Notes under the pieces: generated by a model
Told to the model about the DNA's origin: nothing
Database searches by the model: none
The model's input: only the letters and a program-made list of their open reading frames with translations
Assembly (NCBI RefSeq): GCF_001043005.1
Contig: NZ_JYKZ01000001.1
Span: 1,116,001 to 1,180,000 of the forward strand
Length of the DNA: 64,000 nucleotides
Direction of reading: 5' to 3'
Origin: Pseudomonas psychrophila
GTDB taxonomy: Bacteria > Pseudomonadota > Gammaproteobacteria > Pseudomonadales > Pseudomonadaceae
Position numbers and translations under genes: made by a program
Shown here: positions 7,962-17,680 of the stretch, one piece after another
Layout: the number at the start of each line of letters is the position of its first letter
Position numbering within the stretch: position 1 is the first letter of the stretch

Positions 7962-9191
7962 ATGACCAGCCAGCCCCTCCTGCTCCGCCATCACCGGCCA
8001 TTTGTGGCCTTCTGGTTTGCCCGGATCTTCACCGCCAGTGCGTTTCAGATGCTCACCGTGGCCATTGGCTGGAACCTCTACCAGCTGACAGGCAATGTGA
8101 TGGACCTGGGGTGGGTAGGTTTGATCGAGTTCGCCCCGCGCCTGCTGTTTATGCTGCACACCGGGCATGTGGCCGACCGCTATGATCGTCGCAAGGTCGC
8201 GGCCCTATGCCAGTCGGTTCAGGCCATGATCGCCCTGACGCTGGCCATCAGCAGTGCAGGCGATCACATCACCCGGGAACTGATCTTTATCCTGGCGTTT
8301 TTGCTGGGTGCCGCCCGCTCCTTCGAAATGCCCGCCACCCAAGCGCTGCTGCCCTCCATCGTGCCGGTTGAACTCTTTCCACGCGCAGTGGCGGCGGCAC
8401 AAGCGGCGCAACAGTCCGCCACCATTGTCGCGCCTGCGTTTGGCGGTTTGCTGTATGCATTTGGCAGTATCTGGGTCTATGGCCCGAGTGTTGCTTTGTA
8501 TCTGATTGCCGCACTGCTGATGAGCAACCTTCCCGCCCGCCAGTTGCCACTGAACAAAGCCAAGGCCACGCTGGACTCCCTGCTCGCGGGCATTCGCTTC
8601 ATTCGCAGCCGCCCTGACGTTTTAGGCGCTATCTCTCTGGACCTGTTTGCGGTCCTGCTGGGCGGAGCCACGGCGCTGCTGCCGGTGTTTGCCAAGGACA
8701 TTTTGCTGACCGGCCCCTGGGGCCTGGGCATGTTGCGCTCGGCTCCGGCGGTCGGTGCCTTGTTGATGTCATTGTGGTTGGCCAGATTCGCAGTGGAGCG
8801 CAAGGTGGGGCGCGTCATGTTTACCGCTGTAGGGATCTTCGGTGTCGCAACCATCGCGTTCGGCCTGTCGACCTCGTTCTGGTTTTCAATGGCGGTGCTG
8901 GTGGTACTTGGCGCGGCAGACATGATCAGCATGGTGATCCGCGCCTCATTTGTGCAACTGGAGACCCCGGATGAAATGCGTGGCCGGGTGAGTGCGGTCA
9001 ACGGCTTGTTTATCGGCGCGTCCAACCAGCTGGGGGAATTTGAATCCGGCGTCACCGCCCACTGGCTGGGCACAGTGCCCGCCGTGGTGTTGGGCGGGGT
9101 TGGCACGCTGGTCGTCACAGGGCTGTGGATAAAACTGTTCCCGGGCTTGGCCAACCGGGACCGAATGGTGGAAGAGCACAAAACCCTGTAG
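7962..9191 (+). CDS. MFS transporter (EntS/MFS_3-like exporter)
   Basis: Inner-membrane major facilitator protein of 409 residues with about 12 hydrophobic segments. The loop 2-3 motif GHVADRYDRRKVAAL is the MFS motif A, and a second copy is recognisable near the middle. Overall it resembles the MFS_3 group that includes enterobactin exporter EntS; substrate unknown. It diverges from cioA. Its TAG stop codon is part of the left arm of a 27-bp inverted repeat that begins at 9185, so the natural 3' end may have been reset by repeat insertion. Confidence 0.85.
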   Translation: MTSQPLLLRHHRPFVAFWFARIFTASAFQMLTVAIGWNLYQLTGNVMDLGWVGLIEFAPRLLFMLHTGHVADRYDRRKVAALCQSVQAMIALTLAISSAGDHITRELIFILAFLLGAARSFEMPATQALLPSIVPVELFPRAVAAAQAAQQSATIVAPAFGGLLYAFGSIWVYGPSVALYLIAALLMSNLPARQLPLNKAKATLDSLLAGIRFIRSRPDVLGAISLDLFAVLLGGATALLPVFAKDILLTGPWGLGMLRSAPAVGALLMSLWLARFAVERKVGRVMFTAVGIFGVATIAFGLSTSFWFSMAVLVVLGAADMISMVIRASFVQLETPDEMRGRVSAVNGLFIGASNQLGEFESGVTAHWLGTVPAVVLGGVGTLVVTGLWIKLFPGLANRDRMVEEHKTL

Positions 9192-9288
9192 TCGCTGCCG
9201 CAGGCTGCGATAAGGGCCGAAGGACCTTCGCTCTTTAAAAAGAGCGGCCCCTGCGGGCCCGATCGCAGCCTGCGGCAGCGACTACAGG
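9185..9288. repeat. REP-type inverted repeat (GTAGTCGCTGCCGCAGGC family)
   Basis: Perfect 27-base arms (9185-9211 and 9262-9288) around a spacer that has its own small hairpin. It lies between the convergent MFS and secreted-protein genes. The same family occurs in degenerate form at 61919-62003. It probably forms a cruciform or transcript hairpin and acts as a terminator or mRNA end. Confidence 0.85.
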
Positions 9289-9296
9289 CGAGGATC

Positions 9297-9734
9297 TCAC
9301 TTTATATATAGCCGCACACCCAGTCGGTTGTGCGGCGGCACCAACGAGGTGTTACTGAACTCGAACCAGCCGCCGTCCTTGCTACCCAGGTCAAAGGTAT
9401 ACAAGTGCCCCACCGTGGTGCCTGCACCGTTACAGGCCACCAGCCCCTGACCCTGGTTACAGACCGGAGCCCTAACTCCGTCAACTTCCTGACCATCCAG
9501 TGTCACATTTGGCTGGCCGCCGTAACCGCGCTCCAGTACATAGACCTTGATGTGGGGGCCATCATGGTCGCAGCGGGTCTGCTCGCGGCCATCGGACACA
9601 TCCTCTACAGCGCAGGAAACAGACACCACCTTGAGAATCTCTACCGTGCTCAAGGGCGTCGCGGGCGCGGCGCTGATCGCGGCACTTATAAGGAAGCCAA
9701 CACTGGCTGAAATTGAGGTGATGAAGTGCTTCAT
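9297..9734 (-). CDS. Small secreted protein, possibly DUF4879/YolA-like
   Basis: Predicted exported protein of 145 residues. It has a signal peptide (about 1-22, MKHFITSISASVGFLISAAI... ending near SAAPA) and a mature part with four cysteines (in SCAVED, TRCDHDG, VCNQG, ACNGAG), suggesting disulfides in the periplasm or outside the cell. The ending GGWFEFSNTSLVPPHNRLGV plus final LYIK resembles what I recall of the DUF4879/YolA family, but I cannot confirm it. Function unknown. A purine-rich site precedes the ATG. The REP element at 9185 sits immediately downstream. Confidence 0.75.
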   Translation of the reverse strand: MKHFITSISASVGFLISAAISAAPATPLSTVEILKVVSVSCAVEDVSDGREQTRCDHDGPHIKVYVLERGYGGQPNVTLDGQEVDGVRAPVCNQGQGLVACNGAGTTVGHLYTFDLGSKDGGWFEFSNTSLVPPHNRLGVRLYIK

Positions 9735-9944
9735 GGATCCCTCCTAAAACTGGCACGCAGTATGCCTGCCACATCAAGGTTATAAAACACGGCCCAGCAG
9801 GTTAACCAAAGCAGCCATATGTACGAGCTGCTGGTATGATGCGCGGCTTTTTCCGACAGACAGAAATTCTTCAGGCGGTCCGCGTCTGTGCTTTGCTGTT
9901 GAAAACGATTTAATCACGGCGCATTTGGCGCCACGGGGACTGGC

Positions 9945-11240
9945 ATGCTGGAAAGGCTGTTTCAACTCAAAGCACACAACACCAATGTGCGTACCGAGAT
10001 TCTTGCGGGTATCACCACCTTCCTGGCGATGGCCTACATCCTGTTCGTGAACCCGAGCATTCTCGGTGAGACGGGCATGGACAAAGGCGCCGTATTTGTT
10101 GCCACCTGTCTGGCGGCGGCTATCGGCTCGGCAACCATGGGCATTATTGCCAACTACCCGATTGCACTGGCACCGGGCATGGGCCTGAACGCCTTCTTCA
10201 CCTACACCGTGGTGCTGCACATGGGCCACACCTGGCAGGTAGCGCTGGGTGCGGTATTTATCTCGGCGGTGCTGTTCTTCCTGTTGTCGATCTTCCGCAT
10301 CCGCGAATGGATCATCAACAGTATTCCTCTGCCCCTGCGCTCGGCCATTGCCGCCGGTATCGGCCTGTTCCTGGCGCTGATCGCCCTGGGTAACGCCGGC
10401 ATCGTGGTTGCCAACAAGGCAACGCTGGTCGGCATGGGCGATCTGACTCAGCCAAAAGTGGTTCTGGCCTCCCTGGGCTTTGCCCTGATTGTTGCCTTGG
10501 AAGCGATGAAAGTACGGGGCGCGGTGCTGATCGGCATTCTGGCCGTGACCATTGCTTCCATTGCAATGGGCGTCACCGATTTCGGTGGCGTCGTGTCGAT
10601 GCCACCTTCCCTGGCCCCGACCTTCCTGCAACTGGACATCAAGGGCGCCCTGGACATCGGCCTGATCAGCGTAATCTTCGCCTTCCTGTTCGTTGACCTG
10701 TTCGACAACTCCGGCACGTTGATCGGCGTGGCCAAGCGCGCTGGCTTGATGGGCAAAGACGGCCACATGCCAAAAATGGGTCGCGCCCTGATCGCTGACA
10801 GCACCGCGGCCATGGCCGGTTCGTTGCTGGGTACTTCGACCACCACCAGCTACATCGAGTCGGCGGCAGGCGTGAGCGCCGGTGGCCGTACCGGCCTGAC
10901 CGCCATCGTGGTCGGCATCATGTTCCTGCTGGCGTTGTTCTTCTCGCCATTGGCCGCCAGCGTTCCAGCCTTCGCCACAGCACCTGCACTGATGTTTGTT
11001 GCGGTACTGATGATGAGCGGCCTGGCCGAAATCGAATGGGACGACGTCACCGTTGCCGCCCCGGTGGTGATCACCGCGCTGGCCATGCCGTTTACCTACT
11101 CCATCGCCAACGGCATCGCCTTCGGCTTTATTTCCTGGACTGTGATCAAGCTGCTGTCGGGCCGGGCCCGCGAGCTTAATGCGCCGCTGATCATTCTGTC
11201 GGTTCTGTTTGTCGTCAAGCTAGGTTGGTTTCCTGCATGA
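9945..11240 (+). CDS. NCS2-family purine permease (adenine/guanine/hypoxanthine type)
   Basis: Inner-membrane nucleobase:proton symporter of 431 residues. It begins [20 protein letters not shown], then [19 protein letters not shown] and [14 protein letters not shown], the AzgA/AdeQ-type signature that distinguishes this group from UraA. About 12 to 14 membrane segments are visible, with [20 protein letters not shown] in the second half. Its TGA overlaps the ATG of trmA by 4 bases (ATGA), so the two genes are co-translated. The exact purine specificity cannot be read from sequence. Confidence 0.92.
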   Translation: MLERLFQLKAHNTNVRTEILAGITTFLAMAYILFVNPSILGETGMDKGAVFVATCLAAAIGSATMGIIANYPIALAPGMGLNAFFTYTVVLHMGHTWQVALGAVFISAVLFFLLSIFRIREWIINSIPLPLRSAIAAGIGLFLALIALGNAGIVVANKATLVGMGDLTQPKVVLASLGFALIVALEAMKVRGAVLIGILAVTIASIAMGVTDFGGVVSMPPSLAPTFLQLDIKGALDIGLISVIFAFLFVDLFDNSGTLIGVAKRAGLMGKDGHMPKMGRALIADSTAAMAGSLLGTSTTTSYIESAAGVSAGGRTGLTAIVVGIMFLLALFFSPLAASVPAFATAPALMFVAVLMMSGLAEIEWDDVTVAAPVVITALAMPFTYSIANGIAFGFISWTVIKLLSGRARELNAPLIILSVLFVVKLGWFPA

Positions 11241-12325
11241 GTGCTTTGCCGTTTGATTCTGCTACCTACGCCGTTGAGCTTGAGGCCAAGACCCAGCGTC
11301 TGCGCGAGTTGCTGGCGCCATTCGATGCGCCAGAACCCCAGGTGTTCGATTCGCCTCTGAAGCATTTTCGTCTGCGGGCCGAATTTCGCCTGTGGCGCGA
11401 AGGGGGCGAGCGTCACTACGCCATGTTCGCCCAGGATGACAAGCGCACGCCGATCCTGATCGAAGAGTTTCCGATTGCCAGCTTGCGCATCAACCAATTG
11501 ATGCCGCAACTCAAGTCGGCCTGGAAAGCCAGCGCCCCCCTGAGCCACAAGCTGTTCCAGGTGGAGTTCCAGACCACCCTGGCAGGCGATGCGATGGTCA
11601 CTTTGTGCTATCACCGCCCGCTGGACGAGCACTGGCAAACCGCTGCCGAGCAGCTGGCCAAAGACCTCGATATCAGCGTGATCGGCCGCTCCAAGGGTAA
11701 ACGTGTTGTGATCGGCCGCGATCATGTCGTCGAAGCGCTGGAAGTGGCGGGTCGCACCTTCACCTACCAACAGCCTGAAGGCGCGTTCACCCAGCCCAAC
11801 GGCACGGTCAACCAGAAGATGCTCAATTGGGCATACGAAGCATTGGGCGAGCGTTCGGATGATTTGCTTGAGCTGTATTGCGGCAACGGCAATTTCACCC
11901 TGCCACTGGCCACTCGCGTGCGCAAAGTGCTGGCCACCGAAATCAGCAAGACCTCGGTGTATGCCGCGCTCAACAACTTGCGCGACAACGCTGTGGATAA
12001 CGTCACGCTGGTACGTTTGTCAGCCGAAGAACTGACCGAAGCCCTGAATGAAGTGCGTCCGTTCCGTCGTTTGCAGGGCATCGACCTGAAAAGCTACGAG
12101 TTCGGCAGCGTTTTCGTTGACCCGCCGCGTGCGGGCATGGACCCTGACACCTGCGAACTGACACGCCGCTTCGATAACATCCTGTATATCTCGTGCAACC
12201 CTGCAACATTGGCCGAGAACATCGCCCAACTGCACGATACTCACCGGATTGAGCGCTGCGCAGTATTTGACCAATTCCCGTGGACTCACCACATGGAATC
12301 GGGCGTGTTGCTGGTTCGCCGGTAA
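11237..12325 (+). CDS. trmA: tRNA (uracil-5-)-methyltransferase TrmA
   Basis: SAM-dependent enzyme that makes m5U54 (ribothymidine) in the T-loop of tRNAs. From ATG 11237 it has 362 residues, the family length. Motifs are the N-terminal [11 protein letters not shown], the SAM-binding [25 protein letters not shown] and the nucleophile loop [11 protein letters not shown] with the catalytic Cys. An upstream in-frame ATG at 11225 is less likely because the ATGA overlap with the permease stop marks the coupled start. There is only a weak Shine-Dalgarno (AGGTTGG). Confidence 0.96.
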   Translation: MSALPFDSATYAVELEAKTQRLRELLAPFDAPEPQVFDSPLKHFRLRAEFRLWREGGERHYAMFAQDDKRTPILIEEFPIASLRINQLMPQLKSAWKASAPLSHKLFQVEFQTTLAGDAMVTLCYHRPLDEHWQTAAEQLAKDLDISVIGRSKGKRVVIGRDHVVEALEVAGRTFTYQQPEGAFTQPNGTVNQKMLNWAYEALGERSDDLLELYCGNGNFTLPLATRVRKVLATEISKTSVYAALNNLRDNAVDNVTLVRLSAEELTEALNEVRPFRRLQGIDLKSYEFGSVFVDPPRAGMDPDTCELTRRFDNILYISCNPATLAENIAQLHDTHRIERCAVFDQFPWTHHMESGVLLVRR

Positions 12326-12356
12326 ACACAGGTTCTGATACACCGTGTCGACCGAA

Positions 12357-12418
12357 TCGCGGGCAAGCCCGCTCCCACAGGATCAGCGCAATACCTGTGG
12401 GAGCGGGCTTGCCCGCGA
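12357..12418. repeat. REP pair (GTGGGAGCGGGCTTGCCCGCGA family)
   Basis: Perfect 25-base arms (12357-12381 and 12394-12418) with a 12-base spacer, between the convergent trmA and hasF. This is the common Pseudomonas REP core; related copies lie at 16861, 20578, 31151, 35959 and 38462. Confidence 0.9.
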
Positions 12419-12443
12419 AGGCCACGCCGCAATTTGGCCATGT

Positions 12444-13763
12444 TTAATGGGCCCGAAAATACCCCGCCACCTGCCGCAAATCCCCTTCATTCAATAACCC
12501 CGCGTAGTACTTGAGCTGCACCCGCGCCAGCAAATAGGCATAGCGCGCCTCAGCCAAATCCCGCTTGGCACTGAACAGCTGCTGTTCGGCATCCAGCACA
12601 TCCAGATTGACCCGCTCGCCCCCACTCACGCTTTTCTGCGTCGCCTGCACCAGGGCACCGGCAGACTCAACGGACATTTCATACGCACGCACCTTGGCCG
12701 CCGCGCTGCTGTTGAGGTTGTATTGCTTGCGCAGGTCCACCAGCGTCGTCGCTGTTTGCGCGTCCAGTTCGTACTGAGCCTGGGACAGTTGCCGCGCGGC
12801 CTGACGGGTGGATGCCGACACCGCCCCCCCTGCAAACAACGGCACGGTGAGCTGAATGCCCACGCTGTTGGTGTCGTATTTCTGGTTGTAGGTGCTCTCC
12901 GAATCGGAGCTGGTCTGACGGCTGCTGGCATACAAGCTGAGCTTGGGCAGATGCCCGGCCCGCTTGCGCTCCACCTCATACTCGGCCGCGGTCAACGCGT
13001 GATGCTGCGACGCCAGCTCCGGGTTATTGGCCAACGCCAGTTCGCGCCAGCTTTCGAAGCGCTGAGGTTCCAGTGGCAGAATCACAAAATGCGCCACCAG
13101 CGGGGCAAGCTGCTCGACCTGCAGCGGCTCACCAAGCATCGCCTCCAGCTCACGCAAGGCTGCGTCCTGATTATCGTGCGCCTCGATTTCTTCAGCCACC
13201 GCCATGCTCAGGCGCGCCTGGGTTTCCAGCACATCGGTGCGAGTACCCTCACCGCCTTCAAGAAGCCGTTGGTTGAGTTGCAGGCGCTCGGCAAAGGCGC
13301 GCTTTTGCGCCCGGCTCAATTCGATCCGCTCCTGCGCCAGCAGCGCCTGGCTGTAGGCACTGAGCACGCGCACCGCCAGATACTGGCTTTTGCTGCGAAA
13401 GCGCTCATCAGAAAACAGCGCCTGCGCTGCACCTTGTCGGAATCGTGCGTAGGCTTCGTAGTCCAGCAGCGGTTGCTGCAAGGTCAAGGTCGCCGCATAA
13501 CTGCGGTAGTCGCGGTCGGTCCGAGTGCTGGCCTGGGTGACTTCGGACTCGTTGCGCGAATTGTTGTAGTTCCACGACAGGGTGGGCAGCAACGCCGAGC
13601 GACCCAAGGCGCGGTTCTCCTCCCCTGCCGCCCGCTCTTCAATGGCGGCATGGAAGGTCGGGTCGTTTCGAATCGCCAGATCGTAGGCTTCCAGCAACCC
13701 CATCGCCTGTACCGGCCCAGCACACGCCATCAGTAATCCACATAAGAACTGGCGCACCGTCAT
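12444..13763 (-). CDS. hasF: TolC-family outer membrane channel of the HasA exporter
   Basis: Outer-membrane component of a type I secretion system, 439 residues. It has a signal peptide ([20 protein letters not shown]), then two tandem outer-membrane-efflux-protein repeats with long alpha-helical coiled stretches (RALGRSALLPTLSWNYNNSR and, in the second half, the equivalent region around AEYEVERKRAGHLPKLSL). Its ATG overlaps the hasE stop by 4 bases, and it is the last gene of the has export operon. The AprF/PrtF family is equally close by motif; the name rests on the hasA neighbour. Confidence 0.93.
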   Translation of the reverse strand: MTVRQFLCGLLMACAGPVQAMGLLEAYDLAIRNDPTFHAAIEERAAGEENRALGRSALLPTLSWNYNNSRNESEVTQASTRTDRDYRSYAATLTLQQPLLDYEAYARFRQGAAQALFSDERFRSKSQYLAVRVLSAYSQALLAQERIELSRAQKRAFAERLQLNQRLLEGGEGTRTDVLETQARLSMAVAEEIEAHDNQDAALRELEAMLGEPLQVEQLAPLVAHFVILPLEPQRFESWRELALANNPELASQHHALTAAEYEVERKRAGHLPKLSLYASSRQTSSDSESTYNQKYDTNSVGIQLTVPLFAGGAVSASTRQAARQLSQAQYELDAQTATTLVDLRKQYNLNSSAAAKVRAYEMSVESAGALVQATQKSVSGGERVNLDVLDAEQQLFSAKRDLAEARYAYLLARVQLKYYAGLLNEGDLRQVAGYFRAH

Positions 13764-15088
13764 TCCTCCACCAACGCCATATGCGTGCGGTCGAGCAACG
13801 GCTTGAACAGGTAATTGAGCATCGAGCGCTCGCCCGTGCGCACAAATGCTTCAACCGGCATGCCCGGGCGAATCTGCAGCCCGGCCAGTTGGGCCATGCC
13901 CGCATCGCTGACCTGTGCGCGCAGCGTGTAATACGGCTCGTCCGTGCGCTCATCGACCTGGCGATCCGCCGACACCAGTGTCACCTCGCCCGCAACCCTT
14001 GGCGTGGTGCTTTGGCTGAAGGCCGAGAACATCAACTCTACCGGCAAGCCCGGGTGAACCTTGTCGGCCAGTTCAACCGGCACGCGCGCCTCAACCAGCA
14101 GGGGTTCTCCCTGGGGCACGATTTCCATCAGTGCCTGACCGGGCTTGATCACGCCCCCCTCCGTGAACACATCCAGACCCACCACAATTCCGGCCACGGG
14201 AGCGCGCAACTGGCTGTTGGCCAACTCAAACTCGGCCGATGCCAGCCGGTTGCGCAGATCCTCGGTGCGCACTCGGGTGTCGGCTAGTTGGGTTCGGACT
14301 TCCTTTTGATACTCCTCGGCCAGTTGCCGAATTTTCAGACGCATCTCCAACACTTGTCGCTGCAATTGACCGATGCGACCGTAGTCTTCGCTGATGGAGC
14401 CCAGTACCTGGGCGTACACCCGCTCGCTGTCCAGCAGGCGATTGCGCGGGATAAACCCTTCCCGCGCCAGCTCACGCAAACCTTGCAGTTGTTCGGTGAG
14501 CGCCGTTCGTTGCAGGACTTTACTGGCCTGGGAGTCACGTACCCCACGCAACTGCGCCTCGGCGCCTGCGATGCTTTCGTGGATACCTTGCTGATCCAGC
14601 AGCAAGGCCTGACATCGGCTGTCGAACAGTTGGCGTTGCAACGCCAGGTTGGACGCCACTTCAGGCGCCGCCGCCAGTGTCGTCAACTCTGTCGGAAAAC
14701 TGACCTCCAGTGCGCCATCGCGCTCGGCATTAAGCCGCGCCTCACTGGCCAGCGAGCCATAAAACTGGCTGCGCAACGACTGGGCCTGCCCCAGCAGCGG
14801 GGTTTCCTTCAACCGGATCAAAACCTGACCGGCAACCACCTTGTCGCCATCACGCACGTCGATCCGCTCAACAATCCCGCCACTGGGGTGCTGCACCACT
14901 TTGCGATGGCCCGAAACCATCACCTTGCCCGACACCGCGACGCCCTTGTCCAGCGGCGCCAAAGCGGCCCAGCCGAGAAACCCGAGAAAGCCGCCGAGCA
15001 TCAACAGCCAACCCAAACGCGAATAGCGTGTGTCATCCAGTTGCAGCACATTGCTGTCCCCAGGGACCTTGGCGTTCGAATACTTCAT
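13760..15088 (-). CDS. hasE: HlyD-family membrane fusion protein of the HasA exporter
   Basis: Periplasmic adaptor joining the ABC transporter to the TolC-like channel, 442 residues. A short cytoplasmic N-terminus is followed by one membrane anchor (about 26-47, [22 protein letters not shown]), a biotinyl-lipoyl half ([21 protein letters not shown]), a long coiled-coil hairpin (about 90-290) and the C-terminal beta-barrel with [20 protein letters not shown]. It overlaps hasD upstream and hasF downstream by 4 bases each (ATGA), so translation is coupled along the operon. Confidence 0.94.
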   Translation of the reverse strand: MKYSNAKVPGDSNVLQLDDTRYSRLGWLLMLGGFLGFLGWAALAPLDKGVAVSGKVMVSGHRKVVQHPSGGIVERIDVRDGDKVVAGQVLIRLKETPLLGQAQSLRSQFYGSLASEARLNAERDGALEVSFPTELTTLAAAPEVASNLALQRQLFDSRCQALLLDQQGIHESIAGAEAQLRGVRDSQASKVLQRTALTEQLQGLRELAREGFIPRNRLLDSERVYAQVLGSISEDYGRIGQLQRQVLEMRLKIRQLAEEYQKEVRTQLADTRVRTEDLRNRLASAEFELANSQLRAPVAGIVVGLDVFTEGGVIKPGQALMEIVPQGEPLLVEARVPVELADKVHPGLPVELMFSAFSQSTTPRVAGEVTLVSADRQVDERTDEPYYTLRAQVSDAGMAQLAGLQIRPGMPVEAFVRTGERSMLNYLFKPLLDRTHMALVEE

Positions 15089-16830
15089 GCCTTGCCCGCC
15101 TCTGCCGTACCGAGCCGATAGCTCACATTCATAGCAGGCTTGGGCGCCGCAGATTTCGCTGCAGCGGGCGCACCAAGCACCTTGGCCGTGGGGCCAAAGG
15201 CTTGCAGCTGACCTTCGCGCAGAATCAACAGGTAGTCGGTGAGGGTCAGCACATTGGGTTTATGGGTGATCAAAATCAGTGTTCGCTTGTGCTGTTTGAG
15301 CTGGGCAATGGCCTGTAACAAGGCCTGTTCCCCGGCTTCATCGAGGTTGGAGTTGGGTTCGTCGAGCACGATCACCGCTGGCAAGCCGTAAAGTGCACGG
15401 GCCAGGCCGATGCGTTGCTTCTGCCCGCCGGACAGCCCTGCGCCGCCTTCACCCAGGCGCGTTTCATACCCCTCGGGCAATTGCAGAATCAGTTGATGCA
15501 CGCCTGCCAGTTGCGCGGCGGCCAACACCTTGTCGGCATCCACCTCGGCAAAGCGTGCGATGTTTTGCGCGATGGTCCCGGCAAACAGCTGGATGTCTTG
15601 GGGCAAATACCCCAGATGAGGCCCGAGCTGATGCTTGTCCCACTGCGACAACTCAGCCCCGTCCAGCCGTACCTTGCCCGCCAGCGGCTGCCACACCCCA
15701 ATCAACAGCCGGGCAAGGGTCGACTTGCCGCAGCCAGAAGGCCCGATCACCCCCATCACTTGCCCGGCCGGCAGGGTGAAGCTCAGGTTGGCCAGGGTGG
15801 CTCGACGGGTGCCGGGAGCGCTGGCGCTCAATTGCTCCACCGCCAGTTCGCCCCGAGGCGCAGGCAATGCCATGCGCCGGGCTCGCGGCGGATAGCTGTG
15901 CAGCAATGCTTCGAGACGTTGATAGGCCAACCGCGCCGAAGTCCATTGCTTCCACACACCAATCAACTGATCGATGGGACTCAATACGCGGCCCATCAGG
16001 ATGGAGCCGGCGATCATCATCCCGGCAGTGATTTGTCCTTGTACCGCCAGCAAGGCGCCGAGCCCCAGCACCAGCGACTGCAGGGCCAGGCGTACACCTT
16101 TTGACCAGGCACTGACCGTGGCGGTCTTTTCACTGGCCAGATTTTGCTGTGCCAAAAAAGCCGTGTGTTGTGCCAGCCAGCCCCCACGCAAGGTATCGAG
16201 CATCCCCATGGCCTCGATGGCCTCGGCATTGCGCAGATGGGCGCTGGCTTGCTGGGTGGCTTGCACCGACAACTCACTGGCGGCTTTAAGTGGGGCTTGC
16301 GAGACGCGTTGATTGACCCACGCCAGTATCATCAACAGCACCGCACCGCCCAGGGCCAGCAGCCCCAGCCAGGGGCTGAACATAAAAATCACAAACAGGT
16401 ACACCGGAAACCACGGCGCATCGAAGAATGCGAACAGGGCATTGCCAGTCGCAAATTGACGCAGGCTGGTGAGGTCATTCAGCGCCTGCCCGGCCGCCGG
16501 GTTGCCGGTGCGCAATTGCGCTTCGAACGCGGCGTCGTAGACGCGCTGATTCAAGCGCATATCCATCTGCGTGCCGAGGCGGATCACCACCTGGCTACGC
16601 ACCCATTCCAACGCGCCCATCAGGCCAAAGAGGCCGAGGATCATCAGCGTCAGCATCAACAGGGTCATTTGATTGCCTGATGCCAGCACCCGGTCATACA
16701 CCTGCAACATGTACAACGCCGGCGCCAGCATCAGTAAATTAATCACGGCCGAGAACAGGCCAATATTGAAAAAAGCGCGTTTGTAGGCCGTCAAGGCAGC
16801 CAGCATCTCGTTGGCTTTGGGCCGGGTCAT
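15085..16830 (-). CDS. hasD: Type I secretion ABC transporter for HasA
   Basis: Inner-membrane permease-ATPase (PrtD/AprD/HasD family) that drives one-step secretion of the haemophore. Starting at [13 protein letters not shown] (ATG 16830) it has 581 residues. The in-frame extension upstream reads through a REP element and is not real coding. The N-terminal membrane domain (about 20-300, beginning [20 protein letters not shown]) is followed by the nucleotide-binding domain: Walker [10 protein letters not shown], signature [15 protein letters not shown] and Walker [13 protein letters not shown]. It lies downstream of hasA with a REP pair between, which may set the ratio of haemophore to exporter mRNA. 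Confidence 0.94.
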   Translation of the reverse strand: MTRPKANEMLAALTAYKRAFFNIGLFSAVINLLMLAPALYMLQVYDRVLASGNQMTLLMLTLMILGLFGLMGALEWVRSQVVIRLGTQMDMRLNQRVYDAAFEAQLRTGNPAAGQALNDLTSLRQFATGNALFAFFDAPWFPVYLFVIFMFSPWLGLLALGGAVLLMILAWVNQRVSQAPLKAASELSVQATQQASAHLRNAEAIEAMGMLDTLRGGWLAQHTAFLAQQNLASEKTATVSAWSKGVRLALQSLVLGLGALLAVQGQITAGMMIAGSILMGRVLSPIDQLIGVWKQWTSARLAYQRLEALLHSYPPRARRMALPAPRGELAVEQLSASAPGTRRATLANLSFTLPAGQVMGVIGPSGCGKSTLARLLIGVWQPLAGKVRLDGAELSQWDKHQLGPHLGYLPQDIQLFAGTIAQNIARFAEVDADKVLAAAQLAGVHQLILQLPEGYETRLGEGGAGLSGGQKQRIGLARALYGLPAVIVLDEPNSNLDEAGEQALLQAIAQLKQHKRTLILITHKPNVLTLTDYLLILREGQLQAFGPTAKVLGAPAAAKSAAPKPAMNVSYRLGTAEAGKA

Positions 16831-16860
16831 GGAAGGATTCCGAGGAAGTGGGCCGAAAAC

Positions 16861-16917
16861 CCTGTGGGAGCCTGGCTTGCCTGCGATGCAATCGCGGGCA
16901 AGCCCGGCTCCCACAGG
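16861..16917. repeat. REP pair between hasA and hasD
   Basis: Arms CCTGTGGGAGCCTGGCTTGC... (16861-16886) and its near-perfect complement (16891-16917) with a 4-base loop. It sits in the hasA-hasD gap inside the operon, where a stable hairpin could protect or partly terminate the hasA transcript. Confidence 0.88.
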
Positions 16918-16944
16918 ATTGGAGTTCACTGAAGTGAGCGGGAG

Positions 16945-17574
16945 TTACGCCGCCAGAGCCCAGTCCTGAACCACTTCTTGCACGCCCACCAGGCTGATAT
17001 CAGCCGCCAGCGGTGCATCGGCGTGAGCCAGGCCAGCTGCCGCCAGTTGGTCGAAGGTTGAATCGGTGCTCAGGCCGAACCCGCTCAGCAGGTTGTTGAG
17101 CACGCCTTCCAGACCCGATACGTCGCCTTTCATCAGGCCGTAGATCACGTCTTGAACAGCGTTGCCAGCACGGCCCGCATCGCTGGCGGCGGACAGGTCG
17201 AGGCCGTTGAAGGAGACGGTGTAGTCGCCCAGGCCAAACGCGCTGCCCGAACCACCAGTCAGCACTTCACCCAAACTCACGCTGTCCAGTTCACCCCACA
17301 GGTAATGGTTCATGTTGTCGCCAGCAGAGACTTTAGGGTCATACACATAATGCAGGCCATTGCTGGTATCGCTTCCTGCGATAAAGGCGTAGTCCGAATT
17401 ATTGGCACCATGCGTCGCATACTGCTCACCATCTTGAGCACGGCCGCCACTATTGAAACCACCGGTATTGCTTAGACCGTGACCCGCAGTTTTAAAACCC
17501 TGGGCCCAATCGCTAAGCACGTCACCAATCGAATCAGAACCAACAAACGAACTATAGTTAATTGAAATAGTCAT
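16945..17574 (-). CDS. hasA: Extracellular haemophore HasA
   Basis: Secreted haem-binding protein that captures haem and hands it to HasR; 209 residues. There is no N-terminal signal peptide; the C-terminal tail VQDWALAA is the type I export signal. Haem ligands are visible as His32 (in the H32 loop, AGHGLSNTGGF) and Tyr76 (GLHYVYD), with His90 (NMNHYLWGELDS) in the place of the Tyr-partner His. Relative to P. aeruginosa HasA as I recall it, the H32 loop is about 6 residues shorter and the Tyr-to-His segment about 6 longer. The AAGGAAGAAG ribosome site is strong. It lies between hasR and hasDEF. Confidence 0.95.
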   Translation of the reverse strand: MTISINYSSFVGSDSIGDVLSDWAQGFKTAGHGLSNTGGFNSGGRAQDGEQYATHGANNSDYAFIAGSDTSNGLHYVYDPKVSAGDNMNHYLWGELDSVSLGEVLTGGSGSAFGLGDYTVSFNGLDLSAASDAGRAGNAVQDVIYGLMKGDVSGLEGVLNNLLSGFGLSTDSTFDQLAAAGLAHADAPLAADISLVGVQEVVQDWALAA

Positions 17575-17680
17575 GACTTGAACTTCTTCCTTAGATAGTT
17601 TCAGTGAAGTGGCGCACAGCGATGCACGCCTTTGCTCACAACGAGCAATCTTTTATATAACGAAGCAAACAGGCCGTTAT

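Noticed and set aside
9780-10766. Minus-strand open frame of 328 codons opposite the purine permease
   Set aside because: Gln/His/Arg-rich shadow translation of a well-supported membrane protein gene.
16831-16929. N-terminal extension of HasD
   Set aside because: The extra codons are a translated REP element; the family begins near the ATG at 16830.
17633-17649. TTGCTC/GAGCAA hairpin between hasR and hasA as a terminator
   Set aside because: Only 6 bp of stem and no T-run on the minus strand; at most a weak attenuator.
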